Of a DNA stretch of 64,000 nucleotides, positions 33,095-44,974 are shown piece after piece. Each line of letters starts with the position of its first letter. Within the stretch, counting starts at the first letter, position 1. The DNA is from Ceratodon purpureus (Eukaryota > Streptophyta > Bryopsida > Pseudoditrichales > Ditrichaceae). Location: assembly GCA_014871385.1 (NCBI GenBank), contig CM026422.1, forward strand, positions 13,436,228 to 13,500,227, given 5' to 3'. A program made the translations under genes and the position numbers. The notes below the pieces were generated by a model. The model was not told the origin of the DNA. It ran no database searches and was given only the letters and a program-made list of their open reading frames with translations.

Positions 33095-34889
33095 GTGGAG
33101 GAAAATCCACCTTCGGCATTGCCACTCAACAAGGCGGAACGAAAGCGAATCAGAGATCAGAATCGGAAGCGGGGTGGTAAGAAGATGAAGAAGCGGCTTC
33201 ACGTGTTGAACAATCCTGCAAAGATGGCATTTAGAGGTTGGAAAGACGAGCCACAACTATGGAAATATTCCACATGCGAGGAATTCATTGAGTGGTGCCA
33301 CATCACTAAACTATTTCCGCACGAGCGCCACAAAAATCACAGGACATCAGACAAGGCAAACCTCACATTTTGCCTCCAATATGCGGATTTTGTTTAATGT
33401 TGTATACAAGTTTATCAACATCTATAAAAGCAACGATGTGTCGAACGCAATGAAGTACCATTGTATGATTTGCATAATGGTGTATGCCGAGGTGGTACTT
33501 CACAAAGTGGTGGATTGGTCCACCATCAAAACCTTGAAGAGTGTTACGATGTCGAGAGAGCGTGACATTTCCAAGCAAAGGTTATTCCCAGACAGTGGCC
33601 TGGGGAAAAAATGAAGCTAAAGCCACAAGAGAGGGAGCCGGAGACATAAGAATCAGTACGTGGACATTGATGGACCATTAAGTCAAGATTCCTTGTCATT
33701 TCCAACCAATGCTCAAACGGAGGAAGTAGAAACATTGAGGAGAGCCAATGATGAATTGCGGCTTCTTGTTTCAAAGTTTGCTAAATCATACTACCAGTGG
33801 AAAGTGGCAACCATTCTCAGCGTTGATCGCGGTCGCCACATGGCAATAGAGTTCAAGATGATCGACAATGACTACTTGCAACACAACAAACGAAGGGATT
33901 TTGGCCTCACCTCATGGACTAATGCAGATGATATGTTTCTATCCAACATGCCAATGCAAGAATCGAATTCATCTCTCATAGATTGGGCAAAGTTGGATTT
34001 TGATCACGCAAACGCAACTTCGTGCCATGATCTTCAAATGAAGCCAGGAGTTGAAAGCATAAAGCTTTGGCCAAATCCTCAACCATGGGTGTTGGATGGT
34101 TCTGTCACATGTCTGGTGTGTCTAAATCCATTTGGTCCGGAGGGGGGATGGGCACTTGGATCATGTAAATACATGTTCCATCCAATGTGTTTGATTAACA
34201 TTTTTTTGGTTAGGAGATTTTGCCCGATGTGCAAATCCCCGTTCCATGAACGTTTGTACGAGGTTTTTGGACTCACTCCATACATGCCACCAAACCATGA
34301 GAGAAATCCTCTAAACACCGAGGGTGAATGTTTCCGCAATCAATGGGGTGAAGATTTGATTTGGAGTTGGCGGGCCAATACTCACACGACGTTCAAGAGC
34401 AATGTCAGTGCAATGTTGGGGTGGATGAATGAACACAAAGAAATTGTGAAGATGTGCAAGAAGATAATTGGATCTGCTCCAGGTGACCAAGGGAAGCGAA
34501 ATTTTTTCTATCAGACTTTGAATGGATATTTGGATGCAAAGAACAACCGATTCCATTTTGGTACACACCTAAAAGGCCTCGTATGGAACAAGGATGGGAA
34601 TTTGATTACAGAAAATGAAGGTTACGCCACTATGAGCGTCCGAGAGGCAGTCCAAATGTCTCTTTCAGAGTGGAAGTATCTTTTCAGAAATGAAGCTGTT
34701 GACTTTCTTCTAGAGGAATACTCTCCACAGACATTGCGTACATTGGTAGAATTGAGAAACTCGCAAATTTTGCGTGCTCTCAGTGAAACCTATGGCCCAT
34801 TCCGCCGCGGACTCGGACGAGAGCAAGGCGCACCATTCTCTTGGACGATGGAGCGGGACCAAGTGGCACGACGGAGTAGCTGCAGATGA
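33095..34889 (+). pseudogene. Transposon-borne RING-like zinc-finger protein, damaged
   Basis: A basic N-terminus (MEENPPSALPLNKAERKRIR, with KRGGKKMKKR) is followed by a frame change near 33,395 and stops near 33,612. The frame 33,660-34,889 (409 residues) then runs intact. It holds a leucine-rich helix (LRRANDELRLLVSKF) and a RING-like finger: C-L-V-C, GSC-K-Y-M-F-H-P-M-C, C-P-M-C. In the usual C-x-H-x-F-H-x-x-C order the first His is Tyr here (TAC for CAC), so one zinc ligand is lost. RING proteins often act as ubiquitin ligases; its role in the element is unknown. It is transcribed toward the right TIR, divergent from the kinase-like and transposase genes. Confidence 0.72.
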
Positions 34890-35145
34890 CTAGTAATAGT
34901 TACAAGTTAGTACTAAGCGATTAGCTTTCGTATACTGCAGTTTTTGTAATGTTTTGGTTTGAAATGGTAATGAAATACTTTTACTTTCACAAATATAGAC
35001 AACAATGCAAAGTTCATGTATGACGAGTATCTCATTTTTCCTATGCAAAATTTACACAGTTGTCATTGCGGTTAGTTCCAATATATTATTCTGATGGAAA
35101 TGTTTGTTTTTATTGCAATGTTTTTGATTTGCAATATCTACATAA

Positions 35146-35222
35146 GTGGGCCGCACCCCTGAACCCGCTTGCGCCCCCCTCGAACCCGCTCGCGCCGTCC
35201 ATGAACCCGCTCGCGCCCCCTT
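35146..35222. repeat. GC-rich minisatellite block, subterminal at right end
   Basis: Four C-rich units with GAACCCGCT spacers (CTCGCGCC-like) about 200 bp inside the right terminus. This is the fifth block of the full element; in copy 1 the equivalent lies outside the window. Confidence 0.88.
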
Positions 35223-35419
35223 TTGCGTATGTGGAATTCCCCGTTAGCGTTGGTTGTCCATGTCATCAATATGTTTTACCTTTTGGTAAGTTGTAAAAAA
35301 AACTAATCTAGTAATTTTCCTTCTCCCCTCAATGTCCGATTTTCTCCCAAGACCGACCGATCCGTCCGTCCGTTTGTGTCCAGAAATTTTGCCCATGTCC
35401 ATCCGTTATGACAACCCTG

Positions 35420-35427
35420 AAGGGGTT
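35420..35427. repeat. Target-site duplication, right side of hAT copy 2
   Basis: AAGGGGTT, pairs with AAAGGGTT at 17,511-17,518. Confidence 0.85.
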
Positions 35428-36641
35428 TGCCAATGCACCTAGCCAAATCTATTTTAAACCAGTTTGGTTTTTCAAAGGAAGGTGAGAACTTTGTGGATGT
35501 AGAAAAAGGTATTTTTCTGGAAAATGCCACAATTCAACAAAGGTTATAACTTAGCAGAGTGAGGTATGACTATAATCAGAAGCAAGAGCTGGGGTGGACT
35601 CTAAGTTTCTATACTAGAGGAGTGACATATTTACACCAATACACATGGGACTTTCTGCTTCCGCGTATTGAGCTGCCATGTTGCATGTCCATGGCTCTTG
35701 GCATGGGAGTATTGTTGGCATACTCCATGTCCATGGCTCCTAGCTAGCTCTTGTAGCTCCATGTTGGGCAGTGGGAGTATTGACCAGTGTTGGACTATTA
35801 AGTTATGTCACGATTCTAAGTGAAATGAATCAATCAGAGTCATTATGAGAAGTGGTGGACCTCAAACGGGTATTTAGAATAAACCACTGTCCAAGGTTTC
35901 ATTGTAGAAAGATGCCATAACAGTCCAACATTGGTATTGACCATGCCAGCCTCCAGGTTGCATGTCCCATATTCCTCGGGCCTGTGATCTATTCATGTCT
36001 CTCTGTTGAGCCAGACTAGAATCCCATGAACAGTAGACTCTGCCATTCCATACAGGTCTCAAAATCATATTCGCTTTTATATTCAATGCATTCATTTCCC
36101 AAAGCTAATTTGTCTACACCTAAAAGGATTCTGCACCAATGAGAGCATTGGACTGAAAATAAACTTACACCAATGTTTCATTTCGGTGTACTTCTTTGGT
36201 GTAATTGAAGCCCTTTCCTACTAGTGTTCAGAAGTTCCACACTTCTACTTTCGAATTTTAAATCAATGGGTTTATGTTTAAATACATTAGGATGACATTA
36301 CGAAGGATCACGTCGAGATGTACAAGACGATGGCATACGAACCTAAGGTAGTAATACCATAAACCAACAAACCCCCACCCCCCCCCCCCCCCCCCTTTTA
36401 GAAAATATAGAGGGAGTGTGAGTGGATCTTTCCACTTTTAAGCTAGATTTGGTGTACTTCCTCTAAAATTTGAAAATGTGGTGTTTTCAATGAAACATTT
36501 CACCTTTGTCAAATTTTTACAATTTTTTTTCTTGAGAAACATCTCATGTTTATTTTAATGCGCTTCTAATGATGGTAATTTCAATGTCTAATTTTAGGTC
36601 AGTCAGAAGATAGATTTGGTTTAGAGGGAGGCTTTATTGTA
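35428..36641. other. Host spacer, no gene seen
   Basis: AT-rich flank of hAT copy 2 with scattered short direct repeats (CATGTCCATGGCTC twice near 35,685-35,735). A C run of about 25 lies at 36,370-36,395. No ORF or RNA gene is supported. Confidence 0.45.
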
Positions 36642-36937
36642 CTCCCTCCGTCTCAGAATAATTTGCTCATTTGCTTAATTTGGTTGTTTTAAGGCCAGTT
36701 TGTCTCCACACTTTGTAACACGCTTTTAATGCTGATGCATCCACATCTTGGACATCATGTTGACGCAATTGGTGAATTGGTGCCTAGTTCAAGAAGTAAC
36801 AATGAACTTACAAGGTCCTTTTCGTGCACACCTTTGACTTGTCATTTATTGGGAGACAACCTTTTTTAGCAAATGAGAGTATTTTTCTGAGACAGATCTT
36901 TCAAGCAAATGAACAACTTATTCTGAGACGGAGGGAG
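36642..36937. mobile_element. Stowaway-like MITE (Tc1/mariner)
   Basis: 296 bp bounded by inverted repeats CTCCCTCCGTCTCAGAATAA on the left and its complement at the right (TTATTCTGAGACGGAGGGAG), with similarity running on to AAGCAAATGA, and by TA on both sides (36,640-36,641 and 36,938-36,939). The CTCCCTCCGT start and TA target are the hallmarks of plant Stowaway elements. The interior has no transposase. Confidence 0.93.
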
Positions 36938-36939
36938 TA

Positions 36940-39456
36940 TACGATTGGGGATGCTCTTAGTGTCCCTTCCATAACACAAAATAGCATCACAAAATACTTA
37001 GCTCGCTAGTATCTTTACAAGGAGGTGAGTGAATTTCAGGGTCGTCAGTTGATGTTTGGCGACATTATTTAATGCATATGTAGCACGACAACTAGCAATT
37101 GCCCAGTGAACTTGTCCCTGGGATGTGTACCAGAAAATTAGATTCTTCATTGATGATGGCATTGGATCATGAGGCTTTCTGTTCTAACAAAAATGGTTCA
37201 CCAGTGTATTTTGGACTTATTATAGTTTAGTTTTTTGTGTAAATACTATTTTTAATTAGACCATGATCATGAATTGTAGCTGTGCCTGTGCACCAGACTA
37301 AGGTTCATGAATCCAAGTTTCTACTGCATTTTTTACTTTTGGAAAAACTTCTAAAATTGAGTAGTTTGTAGTAATTGTTCGTTGAAAATTTAATACCAAG
37401 GATAGACAATTGATTTTTGCTAATCTTATCAAACATGAATAATTTCCATCAACCATGGAGTTCTTCCATATAATTTGTACTTACACCTAAAATATCGGAT
37501 TCCACAATGTGTTTTATAATTGATATTATATTCCATTTGAACCACATAAAAAAATTTCTAATAACTTCAAAATTTCACCAAAATAACTCATTTTTTAAAT
37601 TTAATTGAAATTTGCCATACGAATATACCTTTGTCTCTAAATATTAAAAACACTAAATATAAAAATCTAGGCTTTTTCACATTCTTATAAAACCGGGACC
37701 TAGGTATATAAAGTAGGAATTGGCATGTGCTCATTTGTAACTTCAATCTTGCGAGGGCTCTCCACCTTGCTTGGAGCTCTTTTCCAATCACAGGAGTACT
37801 CAAGCTTCTTTTGACCTCTGCGTATAGTAACACCGAAGTTCCCACGGCCTTGGGCCCCGAACTTCTGGTTTGATAAAACTGACAGTCCAACGCAAAGCCT
37901 AAAATCATAGTCATAATTCCTGCTGTATAGACAAATAATAAAAACGCAGCATCCTGTTGGAATGACTCTCTTGAGATCTGTTATTTTTTACTACTTTAAA
38001 AAAAAAGGTGTTTCTTATCTATTAATTACCGACATAAAACCAACATTCGGATCTAAAATACAATTAAAAAAATTAATAGACATTCACGTGCAACAGAATA
38101 GTATTACGCTCATAGACTAATCAGTGTCCGTTGTGGCAAATTCCATTGGAAATGAACACTCTGCTTGCTTTCGCAAATGCTTTTGCACATGCTTTCGATC
38201 GGAGATGGCCGCAAAGAGTCATATGAAAGGAGAATTGATCTGTTGTAGTCATCGAGACATGATGACGTCGGGACACGGTCCCAGCTCGAAGGATTTCCGG
38301 GAGCCATGAGGTCATCAATAGTGGCCGCTAGGTGCAGTGGCCCGGTTCAAGGCACAACTGCACTGGAACGTCAACCTGGCTTTGATCTCGGAGGTGAAGC
38401 TTAATGCATCACTCAGGCGTCAGCAAGGATCATCGTCATGGTGGTATAGACAGTAGTAACTCAGCTGCGAGGAATGGAATGTCGGACGTCCTGGTTCTCG
38501 TTGCGGCCACGAGGTGGCAGGCTGCAACAGTCATGAGTAGAACGCAGTCGCAAAGGATGGAACGACACATTCATGAGAATGACAGGCCCATCCTGATTAT
38601 TTTGGTCGCCACACTAATAAAATGGAAAGAAATTACACTATTTGAGCGGCTAACAGAATCATGATTGGCCAATATAATGAATATGGCGTTATGGATGCGC
38701 TGCCAGGCGGAACTTGGCCACAGGTGAAGGAAAGGCAGCATCATGGAATGTTAGGGGAGTTGTAGCAAATTTCACTGGGATGATCCGAACTTCGCACTGA
38801 GCGAGCTGGTCAATGCGGATCAGAATCTGACAGGCTTCAGCTTTCGCAATTAATTTTCAGGTTTGAACAGGCTACGAAAACTGGCGCAATGGGGTTCATT
38901 TCGTTGCATGTGTGACCAGGTTAAAAAACAATTTAACCGAATTCCAAAAATGACAGACGCCGGCGTTGGGCTGGCCCGGAAAGCGTGGCATGATGACGAT
39001 CGAAAGTCCGCAGGGGGAGTTCCGAAGGAGGTTCCGTTGCACCGTCCAAAGCACTTTCGCTCATGCTGGACCCACTAGTACAGTTCTATCAAAGGTATCT
39101 CCGTGACACGATCACGTCCGAAGCAGCTTTCCGGCGTGGGGGACCCCAGGCCACGGAAGTGGCAAATCCAAGGCACTCCCACTTCAGTGGTGAGCGCGTT
39201 GTGCGGCCTCGAGTCTCGACGTCGATCTGGACCTCACTTGGTTTAAGATAGTTGCTGCACGGAGCTCTCTTTTTATACCAGCTCAGTAGTCACACGAGGA
39301 GGGTGAGCGGCGCTGTTACCGAACACCTAGGTCTTTTCGTACTCGTGAGTCTGAGTTTGTAAACAGGACACTCGTGAAACCCTCATCGGGTGCAACTTTT
39401 TACTAAAAAACTCATTTGGTCTCCTTGAATTTGTAGGAGAGGCTGATCTACAAACC
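36940..39456. other. Intergenic region upstream of the dienelactone-hydrolase-like gene
   Basis: AT-rich to about 38,100. After that composition rises toward 50% GC with short open frames on both strands (for example 38,863-39,078) that I cannot assign. The last ~180 bp are probably promoter and 5' UTR. A small leftward frame at 37,588-37,914 is unrecognised. Confidence 0.45.
39271..39278 (+). promoter_or_regulatory. Possible TATA box of the hydrolase gene
   Basis: TTTTATAC about 180 bp before the ATG at 39,457, in a CT-rich setting. Weak evidence on its own. Confidence 0.35.
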
Positions 39457-41712
39457 ATGATGGCGCGTTTTGCTCCTCTCTTGTTGGCGCTCGTGCTCCT
39501 CTTCCAGGCTAGCGACAGTAAGTCATCTCCGGCCTCTCTCGTAATTGTTGCGTTTGGAGTCTTGCAATTTTATGCATCTCTTTGACTCTCTCAATGGGAA
39601 TAATCTCTTCGCCCTCTACTTCAGTTACAGATTGTTTGAAATTTACAAACTGTCTCTTTGTGGAATAACTTCTGACAGTCGAATGCACGCATGAACAGTA
39701 GATGGTTGATGGCTCCCGGATTGCTGTTGATTGCTGACAATTTGAGCTGCAAGTTCCGGATCGAGGCGAGACCCGTGAGAGTTCTCCAGATAACGAGTAG
39801 TCAATGAAAGTGGCATGCAGTAGTAGGACATATCCAGAATATTATAACACGGAGGTTCATTGTGCTGATGCCGAGTCGGACGCCCATTTTCGGGTCCGTT
39901 GTCGGATTTGGGTCTTGACGGTCGCCATTGTAACTGACCAAACTGCGATCGTGCTGATTCAGGTTTGGGCAGCGATACCCTCGACGCTTCCACTCACAAT
40001 GCCGCACCTCCTGCAAATTCTAACTGGACTGGACATGAGGCGAAACTGGTGGGTTTGGACGTGTATGTGAGCGGTTCCACCTCAGCGTCCGCCGCTGTCC
40101 TGATGGTATCGGACGTATTTGGTGAGTGACAGTCCCTCAATGATTGATCAATTTGAGTATGCTTTCGTTTGTTATCAATTCCCTTCTGCCTACGATACTT
40201 GTAATGGTGAAGAAACTGCATTAATTAATTCAAAGGCGGCTTCTGTTGATGGCCGAAGCTTTTAATTGGGCTGGCCATGGATACAAGATGAGCGGGACCT
40301 TCATAAGTTGGCTTAAATTTGCTCGGTTATATTCTCTGGAGTTTACCGCTCGATTTGAATCACCCTTTTGATAATCGAGAGTGTGGAGGCTGTCAATGTT
40401 TAGCCCGAGGACTTGAAATGTGGCGAAAATTGACATGTTGATAAGTAGATCCGTCAATTGACATGTTAATTGAATCCTGCTCTGAACATTCGTTGTTTGT
40501 TGTGTCCTATCGTTAATTGCGTGCACAGGTTGGAAGGCACCTTTGTTCCGGTATGTCCTTCATGCTTCATCCCTGAGCATTCACAGAACGTCTTAAGAAT
40601 CTGTGTCTTAAGAATCTTTCGATTTGCAGCATTAGTTATTGGGTCCTGGAATCTCTTCTGAGCTTGTCAGGAATTGAGAGCAAGAAATGCAAAGTAGCTA
40701 CTAGGCAATTGATTTATCTCAGCAGTTGAATCAAATTGCTTCGCTGTTGGAAGAACCTTTAAGATGTGATATTAAAATGTATGACGTTTCGAGTCGGCTG
40801 TCAACTTATGGCATGGTAATTAGTGCTCTTTGATTATTGGATTTTGCAATGAAGCGCTTGATTAATACTGTGGCTTATCCATCATCTTGCGCTTACACAA
40901 TGTTAGGAAGCTTGCGGACAAAATAGCTGCATCCGGCTACCATGTGGTGGCACCTGATTACTTTAGGGGAGATCCCCTTGTGAATGTTAGCGATTTACCG
41001 ACGTGGATCGTCAAGCATCCTCCAGTAAGAGTCGAATCTCAACTTCATCTTGTTTCTATGTTTCAGTTCCAGTGCACAAGCCCACTGCAGCTATGAGCTG
41101 CTTGGCACAGAATGTCATGTACGATCTTTAATATCCCCAAATCATACAGGGGAAGTTTTGGGACATCTAAGAAACTTGCATATTCCCTCGAAGCCATTCT
41201 CAGCTGTAATCCTTGTATCAACTTAGGTGATAGAATAGATTACATTACTGGTAATGGACGTGAATACCTGAATTTGTACGTTCACTTCTGTGATCCAGGC
41301 TGCAGAAGTGGAGACAACATACGAGCTGGTGGATGCGTTGAAGAAGGAAGGGTTTCACTCCGTAGGGTTGGCAGGGTTCTGCTGGGGAGCGAAGGTGGCC
41401 ATTCTGTCGTCAAAGCAGACAGGCCGTGTGAAGGTGCTTGTGCAAGCCCATCCGGCCTTCGCCACATACTCCGACTACGCAGAGGTGGCGGTGCCCATCT
41501 CCATTTTGGCGTCTCCCACAGATGGACTTGCGGCGTTCAAGGGGTTGCTCAAGGAGCGGCGAAAGGAGCATCTGAAGGTGTACCTGAAGATTTTCACACA
41601 TGTGGAGCACGGATGGACAATTCGCTACAATGAGACGGACAAGCAGGCTGTGAAGAAGGCGAACAAGGCGCACTTGCTCATGATCAAATGGTTCCACAAG
41701 TACTTGCACTGA
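39457..41712 (+). CDS. Secreted dienelactone-hydrolase-like protein, complete five-exon gene
   Basis: Exons by GT-AG signals and phase: 39,457-39,517, 39,963-40,121, 40,529-40,550 (a 22-nt microexon), 40,907-41,024 and 41,299-41,712. They join to 257 residues. MMARFAPLLLALVLLF is a signal peptide, so the protein probably enters the secretory path. GFCWGAK gives the nucleophile C148, SPTD gives D195 and VEHGW gives H224. The spacing (47 and 29) matches the Cys-Asp-His triad of dienelactone hydrolases. APDYFRGDP is the usual N-terminal strand region. In plants this family includes endo-1,3;1,4-beta-glucanase-annotated and carboxymethylenebutenolidase-like proteins; the substrate is unknown. A near-identical copy of the last two exons lies at 58,830-59,635. 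Confidence 0.88.
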
Positions 41713-43496
41713 AACGGTAAATTGCCAGTAAAGGCTTTGCAAGTCGGAACATGATTCGTTCAACCACTGTAACTACAATAAGCCGATTTACTTGTAACGG
41801 GGATTCTTACGACTTTTTTCGTACGGAAGATCCGAGCTTTTGCCGAGCCGTAAGGAAACAGGCACTGCTAGAGGTTGGATTGACCATTCGACTCCTTCGG
41901 AACAAGATTGGTTGTGACGAGTTATCTTATGGAAATCTACTTCTCTCCCTGCCTGAGGAGAAATTTGAGAGCATTAAATTTGTGCTAAGGTGATCTATGG
42001 TCCACGAGGTATTGTATATCAGGTCATCTGCATGCGTTTCACTACCGATTGGTGAGGGACTGGGGCGTTGTGTCTAGTCCTTGGACTTTGTTGGTAGGGA
42101 TGCATGTAAAGAATGTGCACGATCGATATTCTGCATCGTTTAATTCAATCATATCAAATAATAAATTGAGGGAAGGTTAAAGTTCGCACTTATTTGCCAA
42201 TTGAACTAGCTTTGTTCATTGCCATATACAGAAACATACATATTCATGTCAAAGAGAAGTAGCATGTACGTCTCGATACAGACTGGAAAAAAATCAACCA
42301 ACAGGAAGATGTACTGGTCGAGAAAAGTGAAAAGTATGTACCTTTGAGAAATCGCATGTCTGCTTCACGTTTACGTATTGTAGGCAATCTGTGCATGCAC
42401 CACAATTAGAACCTCGGCTACGACAACAAGCCATTGCATCCTCATGGCCATTGTTTCCACAACTGTAACCAAACTGGCCAAGCATTTTCAAATTCACCTT
42501 GTCCACGGTGGGTAACGTGAGGTGATCGGAAGGCGACCTTTCGGAAGGTACAAACTCCAAGGGGGAAATCACACCCGCCAAGGTTTTATGATATAGTGCA
42601 TTGAAAACCGCAATAGGAACACCTTCTGCTCAAAAATATAGCCAAATGTAATCTTTTGAGCAGAAGATCAAATCGAACGAATATATCCCCTTCAATGCAC
42701 ATCTTCCCATTGTAGCGTCCCAACCGTAATTCAACCCACTGGGAAGGAATTCAGATATCAGACAGAAATTGCAAGTGAGGTCTGACTTAAGAGGACTTCA
42801 AACGTGAATTAGATGTAGACTAACCTGAGGCATCTTTGTAAGTTGTTCAGATTACAACTATTCAGATAGTTGCGCTTCGTTCTCCTTCCAAAAATCTGTC
42901 TTAATTCCTTGAGATTCCAACTGTTTCAGTTCGTTCGTTACGAGTTAAATCTAGAGCAATCTAATTTGCCCGACTACAGAATATTTTCCTTGGGTCACAA
43001 CACATCGAAAAATCAGAAACCTTGCAAGGACCTTCAAGTTCTTTGTAACATCATGTTCTCTATACCAGCTCGGTAACTCACTCTCAAGAATCTGGGACAC
43101 CTACTTCAATCTCTTCGAATGTTGAGTTTCGCAAACCGAACTCTTAACAAAAGCTGCACTCTACTGGACATTCAAGACAATAGTCTCCTTCATGAGCCAT
43201 CACCTTACCCCAAACAAGATCGTTGCAAAAGGGGACCATCAAACTCTGCACCTGGAAAAACCTATGCCAAAAACATGGAGAACCAAGCTGGTGATTTAAT
43301 CTCAATATTCGCTGGTCAAAAAACAGAGCTCAAGATCCAGAAAATGACATGAAAGGCAAAACAGATACCGTGTCAAATATTAGCTAAAAATGAATCCAAT
43401 GATAGGAACCATGTATAGAATTCCAGAATTCAACGGGCTCTTCAATTCACAGTGAGAATCACTCTAAACCCGCGCAATAAACGCACTTATCGTTGA
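40806..43496. repeat. Segmental duplication, copy A (2.7 kb)
   Basis: From TTATGGCATGG (40,806) to ATCGTTGA (43,496) this matches 58,729-62,159 almost base for base; the offset is exactly 17,923 over the first part. Copy A is the source-like one because it sits in the complete gene. Confidence 0.95.
42294..42581 (-). CDS. Possible Cys-rich exon of an unrecognised gene
   Basis: A 95-codon leftward frame with eight cysteines in a 40-residue stretch (SCGNNGHEDAMACC, CGACTDC). The frame stays open in the duplicate (60,216-60,551), with Cys-to-Tyr and Tyr-to-Ser changes; the longer N-terminus there is read-through from the inserted TIR element. It may be an exon of a leftward gene convergent with the hydrolase, or chance. 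I do not recognise it. Confidence 0.25.
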   Translation of the reverse strand: MAGVISPLEFVPSERSPSDHLTLPTVDKVNLKMLGQFGYSCGNNGHEDAMACCRSRGSNCGACTDCLQYVNVKQTCDFSKVHTFHFSRPVHLPVG

Positions 43497-44974
43497 TTGC
43501 TGCAGAATTTAGGTTATAGTATTCATAGTGAAGAAATTCATGTTTTTCTATTTTTGAATTTATTGCCTTGATCAATTTTTATTTAAGAAAATCATTCAAA
43601 CTTTAAAAATCAATAAGATATTTGTATCCATATAAAGTTATGCATGAATATTGAATAAGTCTGCAATCCAAGATTACTAGCCGCAATCCAAGCCATGTAC
43701 ACAGTACATCCAATTTCTACAGCTTCACATATGTTGCACCATTGAATAAAAATAATTAAATAAATCCGCTTGTCGAGAAATGTCAATTTGCAACATGAAA
43801 ATGATTTTTTGAGAACTAACTCTGCTGAATACCAGCAGCCACATAAAGTCTAGCTCTGGCTGAGAATGTCCGTGCTGATGTACAATCATGACTTGGCCAC
43901 CAAATATGTGTTAGAACAATAAGTTTTCAATTGAGGAATGTTAGGAAAAATGTATTAATTTTTTTTATAAATAACATGTTATCAAGATAGAATGTATATT
44001 ATTCATTTTTTTGGAAATTTTAGGAATTTTTTGGGTTATCTAAAAATTGCAGAATTTTAGGTTATAGATATCATAATGAAGAAATTCATGTTTTGGGGGG
44101 AAGCATGATAAAGTGTACAGAAAAAGTGCTTATCTATTTGTCGATTTCAGCCCTTTTGCAAAAAGTGCACGAAAGTGATGGAAAGTTGTAATTGAAGTCA
44201 ATTTTTTTTGCTAATATAGATTCTGAACTTGTTTTTGTACAACTTGGAAAAGTTTCGTGCAAAGTGGACACTTTAAAGTTATTGTTTGAGGGCTTCAAAC
44301 CCAAGCAAAGTGAATGCAATAATTTGAAAAGTGGCTACAAAACAATAAAAAACTATCTAAAAATCACTTTTGATGATGTGGGGCCCTCTATATGTTTAAG
44401 AAGTATTCTAAAATAGTCAATTCATATACTCATCAATTGGTTTAGGGTTCCAATAGTACCGCAAAGATGTTATTTAGGAAGGTCACTTTTGCGGTACTTT
44501 GTGTCACTTTTTTTTCACCGAACATTGTTTTCTAAATTGGAAAAAGCATCCTCTAAAGTCAATAGAGGGCCCCAAATGAAGAAATTAAGACATTGAAAAA
44601 GTTCATTTTCATGATTTAGAACTAGTGGTCAAATTAAGTTTCAATTGAAGATCTTCTCTTCCTGAAGATGTATATAAGATACATTGTGACATCCAAAAAC
44701 GTGACTAAAATTCTCAAAAACTACACCAAAATGCTCAAAATCAGATTTGAGCTTTGAAAAACAGCACACTTCATAATCACTTCCATTTGGTCACATCGGT
44801 CACTTTGTTGTACACTTTATCATGCTTCCCCCCTTTTTCTATTTTTGAATTCATTGCATTGATCATTTTTTTTTACAAAATCATTCAAACATCAAAAATG
44901 AGTAAGATGTATATCCATACAAAGTTTCCCATGAATATTGATCAAGTCTGCAATTCAAGATTACTAGCCGCGGA
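43497..44974. repeat. Diverged direct duplication, second copy split by a TIR element
   Basis: 43,497-43,692 (GCAGAATTTAGGTTATAG ... GATTACTAGCCGC) is repeated at about 44,045-44,970, where the 44,095-44,833 element interrupts it. The first copy therefore serves as the empty site for that element. Confidence 0.85.
44095..44833. mobile_element. ~740-bp TIR element, copy 1, 4-bp TSD
   Basis: Starts GGGGGGAAGCATGATAAAGT and ends with its inverse complement. Flanked by TTTT on both sides; the empty site near 43,545 has a single CATGTTTTTCTATTT. The interior is non-coding and matches 60,525-61,266 over its length (AAGTGCTTA, TTGCTAATATAGATTCTGAA, CAACTTGGAAAAGTTTCGTG). Confidence 0.9.

Larger units (their letters stand above)
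17519..35419 (-). mobile_element. Gene-carrying hAT transposon, copy 2 (complete ends, disrupted inside)
   Basis: Left terminus CATGGTTGTTCATG at 17,519; right terminus, read inward, CAGGGTTGTCAT from 35,419. An 8-bp TSD flanks the ends. Reading leftward from the right end the order is RING-like gene (opposite strand), GC block, degenerate AT array, GC block, kinase-like gene, GC block, transposase, GC block, left TIR. That is the mirror of copy 1. Removing the nested Mutator-like element (7.4 kb) and the 0.4-kb TIR element leaves about 10 kb. Many stops and frameshifts show it is old and non-autonomous, unlike the better preserved copy 1. Confidence 0.92.
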
